NCBI GenBank assembly: GCA_030549335.1
Contig: CM060188.1
Location: 67,114,696 to 67,178,695 of the forward strand
Origin: Pontederia crassipes
Lineage: Eukaryota; Streptophyta; Magnoliopsida; Commelinales; Pontederiaceae
Direction: 5' to 3'
DNA: 64,000 nt
Position numbers and translations under genes: made by a program. How positions within the stretch are numbered: position 1 is the stretch's first letter; every line of letters starts with the position of its first letter. Positions 12,312-24,499 of this stretch are shown one piece after another. A model generated the notes under the pieces. That model was not told where the DNA came from. It searched no databases and saw nothing but the letters and a program-made list of their open reading frames with translations.

Positions 12312-12784
12312 TAGGGTGTTCAGCAGGTCGAGTCGACTCGCGAACCCGATGACCCAACCTCGACCCGACCTTGGGTCGGGTCGGGTACGGGTCAGAATGT
12401 TTCGACCGGACCCGACCCGAAGACCCGACTATTTTTATTTTTTTATTTTTTTAATTTTCAGCCTACATTTTGTACTAAAAAATTTAAAAATATTAAAATA
12501 AATATTTTAAATGTGTAAAATAATATATAAATGCTTAACAATTGTTTTATGCTTTTAAAATAAATATTATATCATATATTTTATATTAAATAATATAAAA
12601 GGTAAGAAAAAAATAAAAAAGAAGAAAAAATGGTGGTCGAGTAACCCGACCACCTGACCCGATCCAACCCGACCCGAGGGTTGGATCAGATCCATCCCTC
12701 CAAAGAGGGCTGACCCGACCTGACCCCATCAAAATCGGGCAGGTCGGGTCGGGTCGCTTCAAACTCGACTCGGTTACATCCCTA
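12312..12784. mobile_element. hAT MITE with CGGGT repeats and exact 8-bp duplication
   Basis: The element starts TAGGGTGTTCAG and ends with the complement of TAGGGATGTAACCGAGTCGA. It is flanked on both sides by GGTTAAAT (12,304-12,311 and 12,785-12,792), an exact 8-bp duplication diagnostic of hAT insertion. Subterminal regions are packed with GGGTCGGGTC and its complement, a form common in plant hAT-derived MITEs. The 473-bp interior is AT-rich and carries no transposase, so movement would depend on an hAT enzyme elsewhere. Confidence 0.9.
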
Positions 12785-12792
12785 GGTTAAAT

Positions 12793-13264
12793 CCTGATTT
12801 TTAACAAAAAATAATAATTGAACCTTCACCTTAACCAATAGGGTTTTAAGCAGGCAGACCTTCAGACGATGTGTTAAAAATCTTAAAAAAGTATATAATG
12901 GAGTTGTTCTTATCCTAAGGTAGCTGAAAAATTACTAGGATGAAATCCTTAGAAGAATGGCTGGAAGAAATTCGATAAGGTTATTGGTTTAAGGTGAATC
13001 TACAGATCCGAAACCGACCTTCAATCATTCTTCATAAATCCTCAAAGTTTACATGCTTCATCCTTCTGAAGTTAGCTTTCCACGACCACAAGAATCATCT
13101 AAAAATGACTTTTATAAAGAAAGTTATGAACTCATCATCATAGGTTGCTCACTCTCTTTCAAGTCAGAGATAGGTCCACTTTGTAAATTAGGGCCTGATT
13201 GGAATAAAATGAATTAGGGTTCGAAATTTAGTGTTTAATTAGATGTCACAATGGTTTGTGAGAA
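12793..13264. other. Unique DNA bordering the satellite
   Basis: No gene or repeat is seen. The change to satellite is abrupt at about 13,265 (AACATGCATGAAAGCG). Confidence 0.5.
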
Positions 13265-16200
13265 GTTGCAACATGCATGAAAGCGTAAAAAATGAGTCTT
13301 TTGGCCTTCTTGGTGGAAAACACGCTAAAAGGTGCGAAACAATGTGTGTGCGAAGTTTTGCACCCACAGGCAATTTCGTCCGAGTTCATTTTTTCGTCTC
13401 AATCATCTCACCATGCATCAACATGCACGAAACTGTAAAATTTTTTGAGTCTTTTGGACTTCTAGGTGGAAACACACGTAAAAGGCGCGCATGCGAATTT
13501 TTGCACCTCCGGGCAATTTTCGCCCAAGTCCATTTTTTCATCATAATCATCTCACCATGCATCAACATGCACGAAAGCGTAAAAAATTTTCCGTCTTTTG
13601 GCATTCTTGGTGAAAAACACACATAAAAGGCGTGAAACGACGCGCGCTTGAATTTTCACATCCCGGGCATTCTTCGCCCCAATCAATTTTTTTCGTCCCA
13701 ATCATCTCACCATGCATCAACATGCATAAAACTGTAAAAAATTTTGAGTGTTATGGCCTTCTTGGCGGAAAACATGCGTAAAAGGCGCAAAACGATGCAC
13801 ACACGAATTTTCACACCATGGGCAATTTTTGCTCAACTCCATTTTTTCGTCTCAATCATCTCGTCATGAATCACGATACACGAAAATGTCAAAAATTATG
13901 AATCTTTTGACCTTCCTGGTGGAAAACATGCTTAAAAGGCGGGCAACAATACGCACGCGAATTTTCGCACTCCCAGGAAATTTTTGCCCGAGTAAATTTT
14001 TCGTTCAGTCATCTCACCATGCATCAACATGCACAAAACCATAGAAAAATTCGTGTATTTTGGCCTTCTTGGTGGAAAACACATGTAAACAGCGCGAAAC
14101 GGCGCACACGCGAATTTTCGCACCCCAGGGCAATTTTCGCCCGAGTCTATTTTTTCGTCCCAATCATCTCACCATGGATCAACATGCACGAAAGCTTCAA
14201 AAATTTGGAGGCCTTCTTGGTGAAAAACACGCATAAAAGGCGTCAAACAGCGCGCACGCGAATTTTTGCAACCCCGACAATTTTTGCTCGAGTCTATTTT
14301 TGTGTCCCAATCATCTCACCATGCATCAACATGCACGAAAGCGTCGAAACATTGGAATCTTTTGGCCTTCTTGGTGGTAAACACGCGTAAAAGGTGCAAA
14401 ATGGCACGCACACGAATTTTCGCACTCCCAAGCAATTTTCGCCGCAGTCCATTTTTTCGTCCCAATCATCTCACCATGCATTAACATGCACGAAAGAGTA
14501 AAAAAATCACATCTTTTCGCCTTCTTGGTAGAAAACACGCGTAAAGCATCAAAAAATTTGCGTCTTTTGGCCTTCTTGGTGGATAACACGCGTAAAACGT
14601 GCGAAACGGTGCGCACATGAATTTTCGCACCCCCGGATAATTTTCGTGCGAGTCCACTTTTTTGTCCCAAACGTCTCCCCATGTATCAACATGCACGAAA
14701 AAATCAGAAAATTTCACATATTTTGGCGTTCTTGGTGAAAAACACAAAGTGCGCGCGTGAATTTTCGCACCCCCGGACAATTTTCGCGCGAGTCCATTTT
14801 TTCATCCCAAATGTCTCCGCATGCATCAACATGCACGAAAGCATCGAAAATTTGGCGTCTTTTCACCTTCTTGCAGGAAAACACGCATAAAATGCGCGAA
14901 ACGATCCACGCGCGAATTTTCGCACCCCGAGTAATTTTCGTGCAAGTCCATTTTTTCGTCCCAAACGTCTCACCATGCATCAACATGCATGAAAGCGTAA
15001 AAAATTTTGCATCTTTTCGCCTTCTTGGTGGAAATATGCCAAAAAGGCGCGAAATGACGCGCGCGCAAAACATGCGTAAAACATGCGTCTGCCCATTTTT
15101 TTGACGTGCGCGCAAAACATGCGTAAAACATGCGCAAGTCCATTTTTTCGTCCCAAGCGTCTGCCCATGCATGAAAGCGTAAAAAATTTCCCGACTTTTA
15201 GCTTTCTTGGTGAAAAACATGCGTAAAACACGAGTAACGGTGCGCGTGCGAATTTTCGTGCGAGTTTATTTTTTCGTCCCAAACGTCTCCCCATGCATCA
15301 ACATGCACGAAAGTGTTGAAATTTCGATTTTTGGCCTTCTTGGTGGAAAATACGTCAAAAAGGCGAGAAACGACGCGCGCGCGAATTTTCGCACCCCCGG
15401 ACAATTTTCACCGAGTCCATTTTTTCATACCAAACGTCTCCCCATGCATCAACATGCACGAAAGCGTTGAAAATTTCGCGTCTTTGACCTTCTTGGTGAA
15501 AAACACACATAACGGTGCACCCACGAATTTTTGCACCCTCGGGTAATTTTCGCTCGAGTTCATTTTTTTCATCCCAAACGTCTCCTCATGCATCAATATT
15601 CATGAAAGCGTCAAAAATTTCGCATCTTTTCCCCTTCATGGTGGAAAACACGCGTAAAACACACGAAACGGTCCGCACGCGAATTTTCGCACCCCCGGCA
15701 ATTTTTGCACGAGTCCATTTTTTCATCCCAAATGTCTCTCCATACATCAACATGAACGAAAGTGTAAACAAATTTGCGACTTTTCGCCATCTTGGTGGAA
15801 AATACGAAAAAAAGGCGTGAAACGACGCGCACGCGAATTTTCACACTGCCGGGCAATTTTTGCGCGTCCAGTTTTTCGTCCCAAACATCTCCCCATGCAT
15901 GAAATCGTCAAAAATTTCGCGTCTTTTGGCCTTCTTGATGGAAAATACGCAAAAAAGGCGTGAAACGGCGCACGCGCGAATTTTCGCACCCCCGAGCAAT
16001 TTTTGCGCGCGCCCATTTTTTCGTCTCAAATGTCTCCACAGACAACAGCATGCACGAAAGCATAAAAAATTTCACGTCTTTTCGCCTTCTTGATGGAAAA
16101 TACGCCAAAAAGGCATGAAACCGTGCGCGTGCGAATTTTCGCACTCCCGGGCAATTTTCGCGCGAGTTCATTTTTTCATCCCAAACGTCTCCCCATGCAT

Positions 16201-16595
16201 CAACATGCACGAAAGCGTCAAAAATTTTGTGTCTTTTGGCCTTCTTTGTGGAAAACGTGCGAAACGGTCTGCGCACGAATTTTTGCACCCGGGCAATTTT
16301 CGTGCGAATCCATTTTTTTCGTCTCAAACATGTCCCCATGCATCAACATGCACGAAAGCGTAAAAATTTTTGCATCTTTTCACCTTCTTGGTGGAGAATA
16401 CGCCAAAAAGGTGCGTAACGGCATGTGCGCGAATTTTTGCACCCCAGGCAATTTTTGCACGAGGCCATTTCTTCGTCCCAAACGTCTCCCAATGCATCAA
16501 CGCGCGAATTTTCACACCCCCAGGCAATTTTCTAGTGAGTCCATTTTTTCGCGTCGAAAATTTCACGTCTTTTGGCCTTTTTGGTGGAGAACACG
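13265..16595 (+). repeat. ~155-bp satellite array, plus orientation, block 1
   Basis: About 21 tandem monomers of roughly 150-157 bp. Each contains, in order, a CATGCATCAACATGCACGAA core, an A/T stretch, CTTTTGGCCTTCTTGGTGG, a GGCGCGAAAC segment, a CG-alternating run ending GCGAATTTTCGCACC, CCCGGGCAATTTTCGC, and CCATTTTTTCGTCCCAAACG. This block is the edge of the array. Its first monomers are more diverged, with ATCATCTCACC in place of ACGTCTCCCC, as often seen at array borders. Long frames on both strands reflect lack of stops, not genes. Confidence 0.95.
15061..15136 (+). repeat. Local 49-bp duplication inside a monomer
   Basis: The string GCGCAAAACATGCGTAAAAC occurs twice, 49 bp apart, each time preceded by GACG. 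It is a small internal duplication that breaks the regular monomer pattern. Confidence 0.75.
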
Positions 16596-16843
16596 TGATG
16601 CATGAAAAATACAACATATTTTAGTTTATTATTTTAATTATTTTTTCTGTAATTTGATCATGGCATGCATCATTTTTAGTCACTTTTAGTCATAATTCCG
16701 GATTTATTGATTTTAATTATTAATTCTCTAAAAATTTTATTTATGGATGGATTAATTAAAATTTGATAATTCCTTTGCAGGAAAAGCCGATAACACTGAT
16801 TTATCAACTTGAATTATTAGCCGCAAGTTGTTAGTTTATCTTT

Positions 16844-17425
16844 ATCGGCCGCAAAACATCAGAGGAGATGGATAGTATCGGCCGAGAACTCCATTGTATC
16901 GATCGAAGACTCCAATTGTGGGGGCAAAACTCCATATCAAAGAAGTTTATCGCCCGAGAACTCCATCGTATCGGCCGAGAAGTCCATCGGATCGGTCGAG
17001 AATCGTAGGGTGCAAACGAGTTGTTATGGCCGAGAAATCCAATTCAATCATATTATCGGCCGCAAAATGACCCCATGTTTTATCTTTATTGACCGAGATT
17101 CTTTGGGGCAAACGAATTTTGTGGCCGAGAATTCCAACTCCAAAGTTTATCGGCCGATAAATCACCAAAGGTCTACCCATATCGGCCGAGACTCCTATTA
17201 TGTATCAAGTGTATCGGCCGAGAAATCCTTATTAACTAGGTTTATCGGCCGCAAAACATCCAACGTTTTATCCTTATCGGCCGATAACTCAAATCCTTGG
17301 GCGTAAAGATAAAAGACTTTTTGTTCTGGCCGAGATGAGAAGGACAATTGTTTTGGCCGAGATTCTAAGGTGTAAAGATAAAAAGAGTTTATCCTTGGGC
17401 AAACTTATCATTTTGGCCGAGAACG
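16844..17425 (+). repeat. Minisatellite of TATCGGCCGAGAA units in the solo LTR
   Basis: About 18 copies of TATCGGCCGAGAA-type units, many followed by CTCCA or ATCC, recur every 20-35 bp. Variants include GGCCGCAAAAC and GGCCGATAA. They sit upstream of the LTR TATA box, where repeated enhancer-like units are often found. Confidence 0.85.
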
Positions 17426-17502
17426 TATCAAGTTTTATCCAATAAATTTAATTCCAACCGTACGATGTTATGGCCATGATATGCATGAAGCCCGTCCGCA
17501 CC

Positions 17503-17510
17503 TATAAGTA
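17503..17510 (+). promoter_or_regulatory. LTR TATA box
   Basis: TATAAGTA lies about 80 bp downstream of the last GGCCGA unit and is followed by a G/A-rich stretch and pyrimidine-purine steps suited to initiation. It is inferred from position and sequence only. Confidence 0.45.
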
Positions 17511-18522
17511 GAGGAGGAAGCCATCGTCCCAATTCGTGCTCTGAAGTTCAGGTTTCTTCCACAACGGATCGTGAGCTCTGCAGACTACGACCAAGAGGAG
17601 AGAGGTGCAATGGCTGGAAGTTGATCGCGATTCTGATCAAGTCCGAGAGGCTGTCCGACTGTCTGCCCATATCTGAGGATCATATTTTATTCTTGGTGTA
17701 ATTCTTCCAATTATTATTGTTATTTTGTTATTATCTCTCCAGAATTTCTAGGATGAACTTCATATTTCTATTTATTTCATTTTAGGAGATTATTATTGAA
17801 GGGAAACTATTTGGACCCTATATTATTTGTTTTAATCTTTTCTGATTAATTAGTTAATCGTACTTAGTGCTTTTGATTTAATTATTTGGATTTCTGAGTT
17901 GAGTAATTGCCAGTTTGTGGACTATTTGATTTCAGAATTCATTAATTAAATTAATTGATTTTATTTGAAATTAATAATTGACATAAATTTGATAACTAGT
18001 GTGTGAAGAATCAAGTTTATGTGGTCTATTAATCTATACCAGTTTGTGGAGTGATTAATAGTCTAGGGAATCCAATTTAATGCATCTTAATTTTAATATG
18101 ATTTTGAGGGTACTAGTCGTGGAAACTTCAATTCTTATTAAATAAATATAGTTCTATATGATTAGATTGAGGGATGCCAGTCGTGGAGACCGCAAGATAA
18201 TCATGTTAGATTACTTTAGGGAGACTCTAATCTATCTTTAAAGATTAAATTTATCTTTTATGGTTCAAATATTTATCATGATCTATTTTCATCCTAAGAC
18301 CTAACTTCAACACCACTATCTTATCTTTATCTTATTTTTTTTATTTTATTTTATAAAACTCATTTTCAAAATCCCTATTTTTTCTCTCTTATTAATTTAT
18401 AAATTCATATATTGAATTAATAATATTCCTCGTGGGTTCGACACTCTTACTCCTATTTACTATATTACTTGAGCGACTAGTGCACTTGTTAGCGATTCTA
18501 TTTTGCTACATTTTACGCATTA

Positions 18523-21500
18523 ACACGCGTAAAATGCATAAAACGGTGCGCGCGCAAATTTTCGTACACCCGGAAAATTTTCGCGTGAGTCCATTTTTTC
18601 GTCCTAAACGTCTCCCCATGCATCAACATATACGAAAGCGTAAAAAATTTTGCGTCTTTTCGTGTTCTTGGTAGAAATACGCCAAAATGGTGTGAAACAA
18701 CAATTTTCGTACTACCACACAATTTTCACACAAGTCCATTTCTTCATCCCAAACGTCTACCCATGCATCAACACGCGAATTTTCACACTCTCGGGTAATT
18801 TTCTCCCCATTTCTTTGTCTCAAACGTCTCCCCATGCGTCAACATGCACGAAAGCATCGAAAACTTCGCGTCTTTTGGCCTTCTTGGTGGAGAACACACG
18901 TAAAATGCGTGAAACGGTGCACGCTCAAATTTTTGCATCCCCGGACAATTTTCGCACGAGTCCATTTATTTATCCCAAACGTCTCCCCATGCATCAACAT
19001 GCACGAAAGCGTCGACAATTTCGCGTCTTTTCGCGTTCTTGGTGGAAAATATGCCAACATGGCGCGAAACGGCGCGCGCGCGAATTTTCGCACCCCCGAG
19101 GAATTTTAGCCCAAGTCCTATTTTCGTCCCAAACTTCTCACCATGCATCAACATGCACGAAAGCATAAAAATTTTTGTGAATTTTTGCCTTCTTAGTAGA
19201 AAATACGCCAAAAAGGCGCGAAACAGTGTGCGTGCGAATTTTCGCACCCCCGGGAAATTTTCGCGCGAGTCCATTTTTTCGTCCCAAACGTCTCCCGATG
19301 AATCAACATGCACAAAAGCGTCGAAAATTTTGCATCTTTTGGCCTTCTTTGTGGAAAATGCGCGAAACGGTGCGCGCGCGAAATTTTCGCACCCCGGGCA
19401 ATTTCCGCGCGAGTCCATTTTTTCGTCTCAAACGTGTCCCCATGCATCAACATGCACGAAAGCGTCGAAAATTTTGCGTCTTTGAAAGCGTCAAAAATTT
19501 TGCGTCTTTTCACCTTCTTGGTGGAAAATACGCCAAAAAGGCGCAAAATGGCGCGCGCGCGAATTTTTGCACCCTCGTGCAATTTTCGCACGAGGCCATT
19601 TTTTCGTCCCAAACGTTCAAAAATTTCGCGTCTTTTCGCCTTCATGGTGGAATATACGCAAAAAATGCGCAAAACGACGTGCACACAAATTTTCGCACCC
19701 CCGGGCAATTTTTGCGTTAGTCCATTTTTTGTTCCAAATGTCTCCCCATGCATCAACATGCATGAAAGCATCGAAAATTTCGCATCTTTTGGCCTTCTTG
19801 GTCGAAAATGCGCGAAACGGTGCGCGCACGAATTTTCGCAACCTGGGCAATTTTTGTGCGAGTCCATTTTTTGTCCCAAACATCTCCTCATGCATCAACA
19901 TGCACGAAAGCGTAAAAAAATTTACGTCTTTTGGCCTTCTTGGTCGAAAACGCGAAACGGTGCGCGCGCGAATTTTCGCACCCCGGGCAATTTTCTTGCG
20001 GGCCCATTTTTTCGTCTCAAACGGTCCCAATGCATCAACATGCACGAAAAAGTCAAAAATTTCACGTCTTTTCACCTTCTTGGTGGAAAATACGCCAAAA
20101 AGGCGCGTGTGCGAATTTTTGCACCCCCAGGCAATTTTCGCTCGAGTCCATTTCTTCGTCCCAAACGTCTCCGAATGCATCAACGTGCGAATTTTCATAC
20201 CCCCGGGCAATTTTCTCGCGAGTCCAATTTTTTGCCCCAAACGTCTCCCCATGCGTCAACATGCACGAAAGCTTCAAAAATTTCGTGTCTTTTAGCCTTC
20301 TTGGTGGAGAACACGCGTAAAATGCGCAAAATGGTGCGTGCGCAAATTTTCGAATCCCAGACAATTTTCGTGCGAGTCCATTTTTTCATCCCAAACGACT
20401 CTCCATGCATCAACATGCACGAAAGCGTCGAAAATTTCACGTCTTTTTGCCTTCTTGGTGAAAAATAAGGCAAAAAGGCGCGAAACGACGCGCGCGCGAA
20501 TTTTTGCACCCCCGAGCAATTTTCGCGCGAGTCCATTTTTTCATCCCAAACGTCTCCCCATGTATCAACATGCACGAAAGCGTCAAAAATTTCGCATCTT
20601 TTCGCCTTCTTGGTGGAAAATACACCCAAAAAGCGCGCAACGGTGCGCACACGAATTTTCGCACTACCGGACAATTTTCACACGAGTCCATTTCTTCATC
20701 CAAACGTCTCCCCACGCATTAACGCGCGAATTTTCACACCCCTGGGCACTACCGGACAATTTTCTCGCGAGTCCATTTTTTCGTCTCAACGTCTCTCCCT
20801 GTGTCAACATGCACAAAAGTGTCGAAAATTTTGCTTCTTTTGGCCTTCTTGGTGGAGAACACGCCTAAAACACGCGAAACGGTGCACGCTCAAATTTTTG
20901 CATTCCCGAACAATTTTCGCGCATGTGCAATTTTTTATCCCAAACGTCTCCCCATGCATCAACATGCACGAAAGCGTCAAAAATTTTGCTTCTTTTCGCG
21001 TTCTTGGTGGAAAATACGCCAAAATGGTGTGAAACGACGCAAGCGAGAATATTCGCACCCCCGGAAAATTTTCACCTGAGTCCTGTTTTCATCTCAAACT
21101 TTTCACCATGCATCAATATGCACGAAAGCATAAAAAATTTCGTGTCTTTTCGCCTTCTTAGTAGAAAATACGCCAAAAAGACACAAAACAACGCGCGCGC
21201 GAATTTTCGCACCACCGAAAAATTTTCGTGCGAGTCCATTTTTCGTCCCAAACATCTCCCCATACATCAACATGCACAAAAGCATAAAAAGTTTTGCTTC
21301 TTTTGGTGTTCTTGGTGGAAAACGCGCAAAACGGTGCACGCACAAATTTTCTCACCGCGGCAATTTTCGCGCGACTCCATTTTTTTTCATCTGAAACGTG
21401 TCCCCATGCATCAACATGCACGAAAGCGTAAAAAATTTCACGTCTTTTCACCTTCTTTGTGGAAAATATGCCAAAAATGCGCGAAACGGCGCGCGCGCGA

Positions 21501-23820
21501 ATTTTCTCACCCTGAGCAATTTTCGCGCGAGTCCATTTTTTTGTCCCAAATGTCTCCCCATGCATCAACATGAAAGCGTAAAATTTTTTGCATCTTTTCA
21601 CCTTCATGGTGGAAAATAAGCTAAAAAGGCGTGAAACGCCGCGCGCGCAAATTTGTGCACCCCCAAACAATTTTCGTACCAGTCCATTTTCTCATCCCAA
21701 ACTTCTCCCAATGAATCAACATGCACGAAACCGTAAAAAATTTGCGTCTTTTGGCCTTGGTGTAGGAGAACATGCGTAAAATGCGCGAAAAAGTGCGCGC
21801 GGGTATTTTCGCACCCGCGGATAATTTTCACGCGAGTCCATTTTTTCATCCCAAACGTCAAAAATTTCATGTCTTTTCGCCATCTTGGTGGAAAATTCGC
21901 CAAAAGGGCGTGAAACGCCGCGCGCGTCATTTTTCGCACCCCCAAGCAATTTTCGCGCTATCCCATTTTTTTGTCCCAAACATCTCCCCAGGCACCAACA
22001 TGCAACGAAAGCATAAAAAATTTCACGTCTTTTTGCCTTCTTGGTGTAAAATGCGCCAAAAAGGCGTGAAACGATGCGCGCCCGAATTCTCGCACCCCCG
22101 GTCAATTTTTTCGTGAGTCTATTTTTCCTCCCAAACATCTCTCCATGCATCAACACGCACGAAAGCGTCAAAAATTTTGCATCTTTTGGCCTTCTTTGTG
22201 GAAAATGCGTGAAACGGAGCACGCGCGAATTTTCGCACCCCAGTCAATTTTCGTGCGAGTCCATTTTTTTCGTCTCAAACGTGTCCCCATGCATCAACAA
22301 GCACAAAAACGTAATAAATTTTGCCACTTTTCACCTTCTTCGTGGAAAATACGCCAAAAAGGCGGGAAACGGCGCGCGCGTGAATTTCCGCACCCCGAGC
22401 AATTTTCACATGAGTCCATTTATTCGTCCCAAACGTCTCCCCATGAATCAACATGCACGAAAGCGTGGAAAATTTTGCATCTTTTGGCCTTGTTGGTGGT
22501 GAACACGCGTAAAATGCGCGAAAAGGTGTGTGCGCAAATTTTCGCACCCGCGGACAATTTTCGCACGAGTCCATTTTTTCGTCCCAAACGTCTCCCCATG
22601 CATCAATATGCACGAAAGCGTCAATTTTGCATCTTTTCGCCTTCATGGTGGAAAATACGCCAAAAAGGCGCGAAACGCCACGCGCGCGAATTTTTGCACC
22701 CACAAGCAATTTTCGCATGAGCCCATTTTTTATCCCAAACGTCTCCCCAGGCATCAACATGCACGAAAGCGTAAAAAATTTTGCGTCTTTTCGCCTTCTA
22801 GGTGGAAAATACGCCAAAAAGGCGCGAAACCGTGCGCGCGCGAATTCTCACACCCCCGGGCAATTTTCGCGCGAGTCCATGTTTTCGTCCGAAACATCTC
22901 ACATGAATCAACATGCAGGAAAGCATCAAAAATTTCGCGTCTTTTGGCCTTCTTGGTGGAAAACGTGCGAAACAGTGCACGCGCGAATTTTTTCAGCCCG
23001 GGCCATTTTCGTGCGAGTCCATTTTTTTCGTCTCAAACGTGTCCCCATGCATCAAGATGCACGAAAGCGTCAAAAATTTTGCGTCTTTTCACCTTCTTGG
23101 TGGAGAATACGCCAAAAAAGGGGTGTAACATCTCGCACGCGAATTTTTGCACCCAAGATAATTTTCGCACGAGGCCATTTCTTCGTCCCAAACGTATCCC
23201 AATGCATCAACTCGCAATTTTTCACACCCCAGGCAATTTTCTCGCGAGTCCATTTTTTCTTTTCAAACGTCTCCCCATGCCTCAACATGTACGAAAGCGT
23301 CAAAAATTTCGCATCTTTTGGCCTTCTTAGTGGATTACACGTGCAAAACGGTGCACGCACAAATTTTCGTACCTTGGGCAATTTTTGCGCGAGTCCATTT
23401 TTCGTCCTAAATGTCTCTCCATGCATCAACATGCACAAAAGCGTAAAAAATTTTGCGTCTTTTTGCGTTCTTGTTGGAATATACGCCAAAATGGCATGAA
23501 ACGATGTGCGCGCGAATTTTTGCACGACCGGACAATTTACGTGCGAGTCCATTTTTTCGTCTCAAACAACACTCCATGCATCAACATGCACAAAAGCGTC
23601 AAAAATTTCACGTCTTTTCACCTTCTTGGTGGAAAATAAGGCAAAAAGGTGACAAATGACACGCGCACGAATTTTTTCACCCCCGAGCAACTTTCGCGTG
23701 AGTCCATTTGTTCGTCCCAAATGTCTCCCCATGCATCAACATGTATGAAAGCGTAAAAAAATTCGCATCTTTTCGCCTTCTTGGTGGAAAATATGCCAAA
23801 AAAGCGCGCAACGGTGCGCG
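18523..23820 (+). repeat. ~155-bp satellite array, plus orientation, block 2
   Basis: About 34 monomers continue in the same orientation as block 1. Spacing between CCCCATGCATCAACATGC cores is mostly 150-157 bp, with shortened monomers near 18,770, 19,490, 19,615, 20,180 and 20,740. Sites related to the later higher-order repeat appear at 20,370 and 23,533. The longest overlapping frames of the window (up to 386 codons on the plus strand) lie here and are by-products of the stop-poor monomer. Confidence 0.95.
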
Positions 23821-24487
23821 TGTCACGGGGTCATTCTCGGACACTAGACCACGTGCGGCGACTAGGCGGATAGGCACCTAGCCAAGCCTGTTTTGAGTTT
23901 GCAATGGAAGTTTTATGGTCGAGATGACTTTGCCGAGAGTCACTCTTATAGGCATTCAATCACGGACATGACTAGAGTGTTGGACTACTCGTCACGAGAC
24001 CGTGACATTAGCGCGTTGCAGCACTAATGTTGGCGCTTGGGCACTTAAAGTCCGAAGGGGCGACGAAGGGACCACGAGACGCCACGAAGGGACACCGATG
24101 TGGGTTGCCACCCCACGCTCAAGGCCATGACACTAGAATTAAAGGAAAGCTTACTTGTATTAAATATGATGAAACATAACATACAATTGGGCCTCGGAAG
24201 GCACTAGTGAACTCCTCCCAGTGTACCGTAGGTATAGGAGTCTTGTTACATATCGAAGATGCAAAAGACGTACCCTACGGGAACGTCACCTACTTGGCCA
24301 TTCATAAGGACGGCCTTACAAGATAAATGCCCTAAGGGCGGTTAACTTGGTACTCCGCAATATTACGCAGTGCGGGGCGGCTGCATGTGTTCCATGTTTT
24401 CGGCGCTAAGCGGCCGAGGGCTATAAGTTGAGCGGCACTGGTGCCGCGAGGCTTCACGCTTCGTGTCACGGGAAATGCCCCGTGACA
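23821..24487 (-). repeat. 3' LTR of the non-autonomous element
   Basis: 667 bp, the same length as its partner at 27,493-28,159. On the minus strand it opens with a perfect 9-bp stem (TGTCACGGG, 6-nt loop, CCCGTGACA) and ends CGTGACA. Confidence 0.93.
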
Positions 24488-24499
24488 TTCTCCCCCACC
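24488..24499 (-). other. Polypurine tract
   Basis: On the minus strand GGTGGGGGAGAA abuts the 3' LTR, the expected plus-strand priming site. The gypsy element at 42.2-48.1 kb has GGTGGGGGAGGA in the same place. Confidence 0.85.

Larger units (their letters stand above)
16596..18522 (+). mobile_element. Solo LTR (about 1.93 kb) inserted in the satellite
   Basis: The insert begins TGATGCATGAAAA and ends TTTTACGCATTA, an imperfect inverted repeat. It is flanked by the 5-bp duplication ACACG (16,591-16,595 and 18,523-18,527), and satellite resumes in phase. It has LTR layout: a long upstream part with GGCCGA repeats, a TATA box at 17,503, a leader-like region, and an end with CCTCGTGGGTTCGACACTCT, a motif common near the ends of long plant Ty3/gypsy (Tat/Ogre-type) LTRs. 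There is no primer binding site, coding region or second LTR, so unequal recombination between two LTRs is the likely origin. Lineage is an inference. Confidence 0.78.

Noticed and set aside
19308..20468. 386-codon plus-strand open frame, and many similar overlapping frames across all satellite blocks
   Set aside because: They repeat the same peptide blocks monomer after monomer in rotating frames on both strands, and the satellite phase fully explains them. No domain, no start context, and equally long frames exist antisense.
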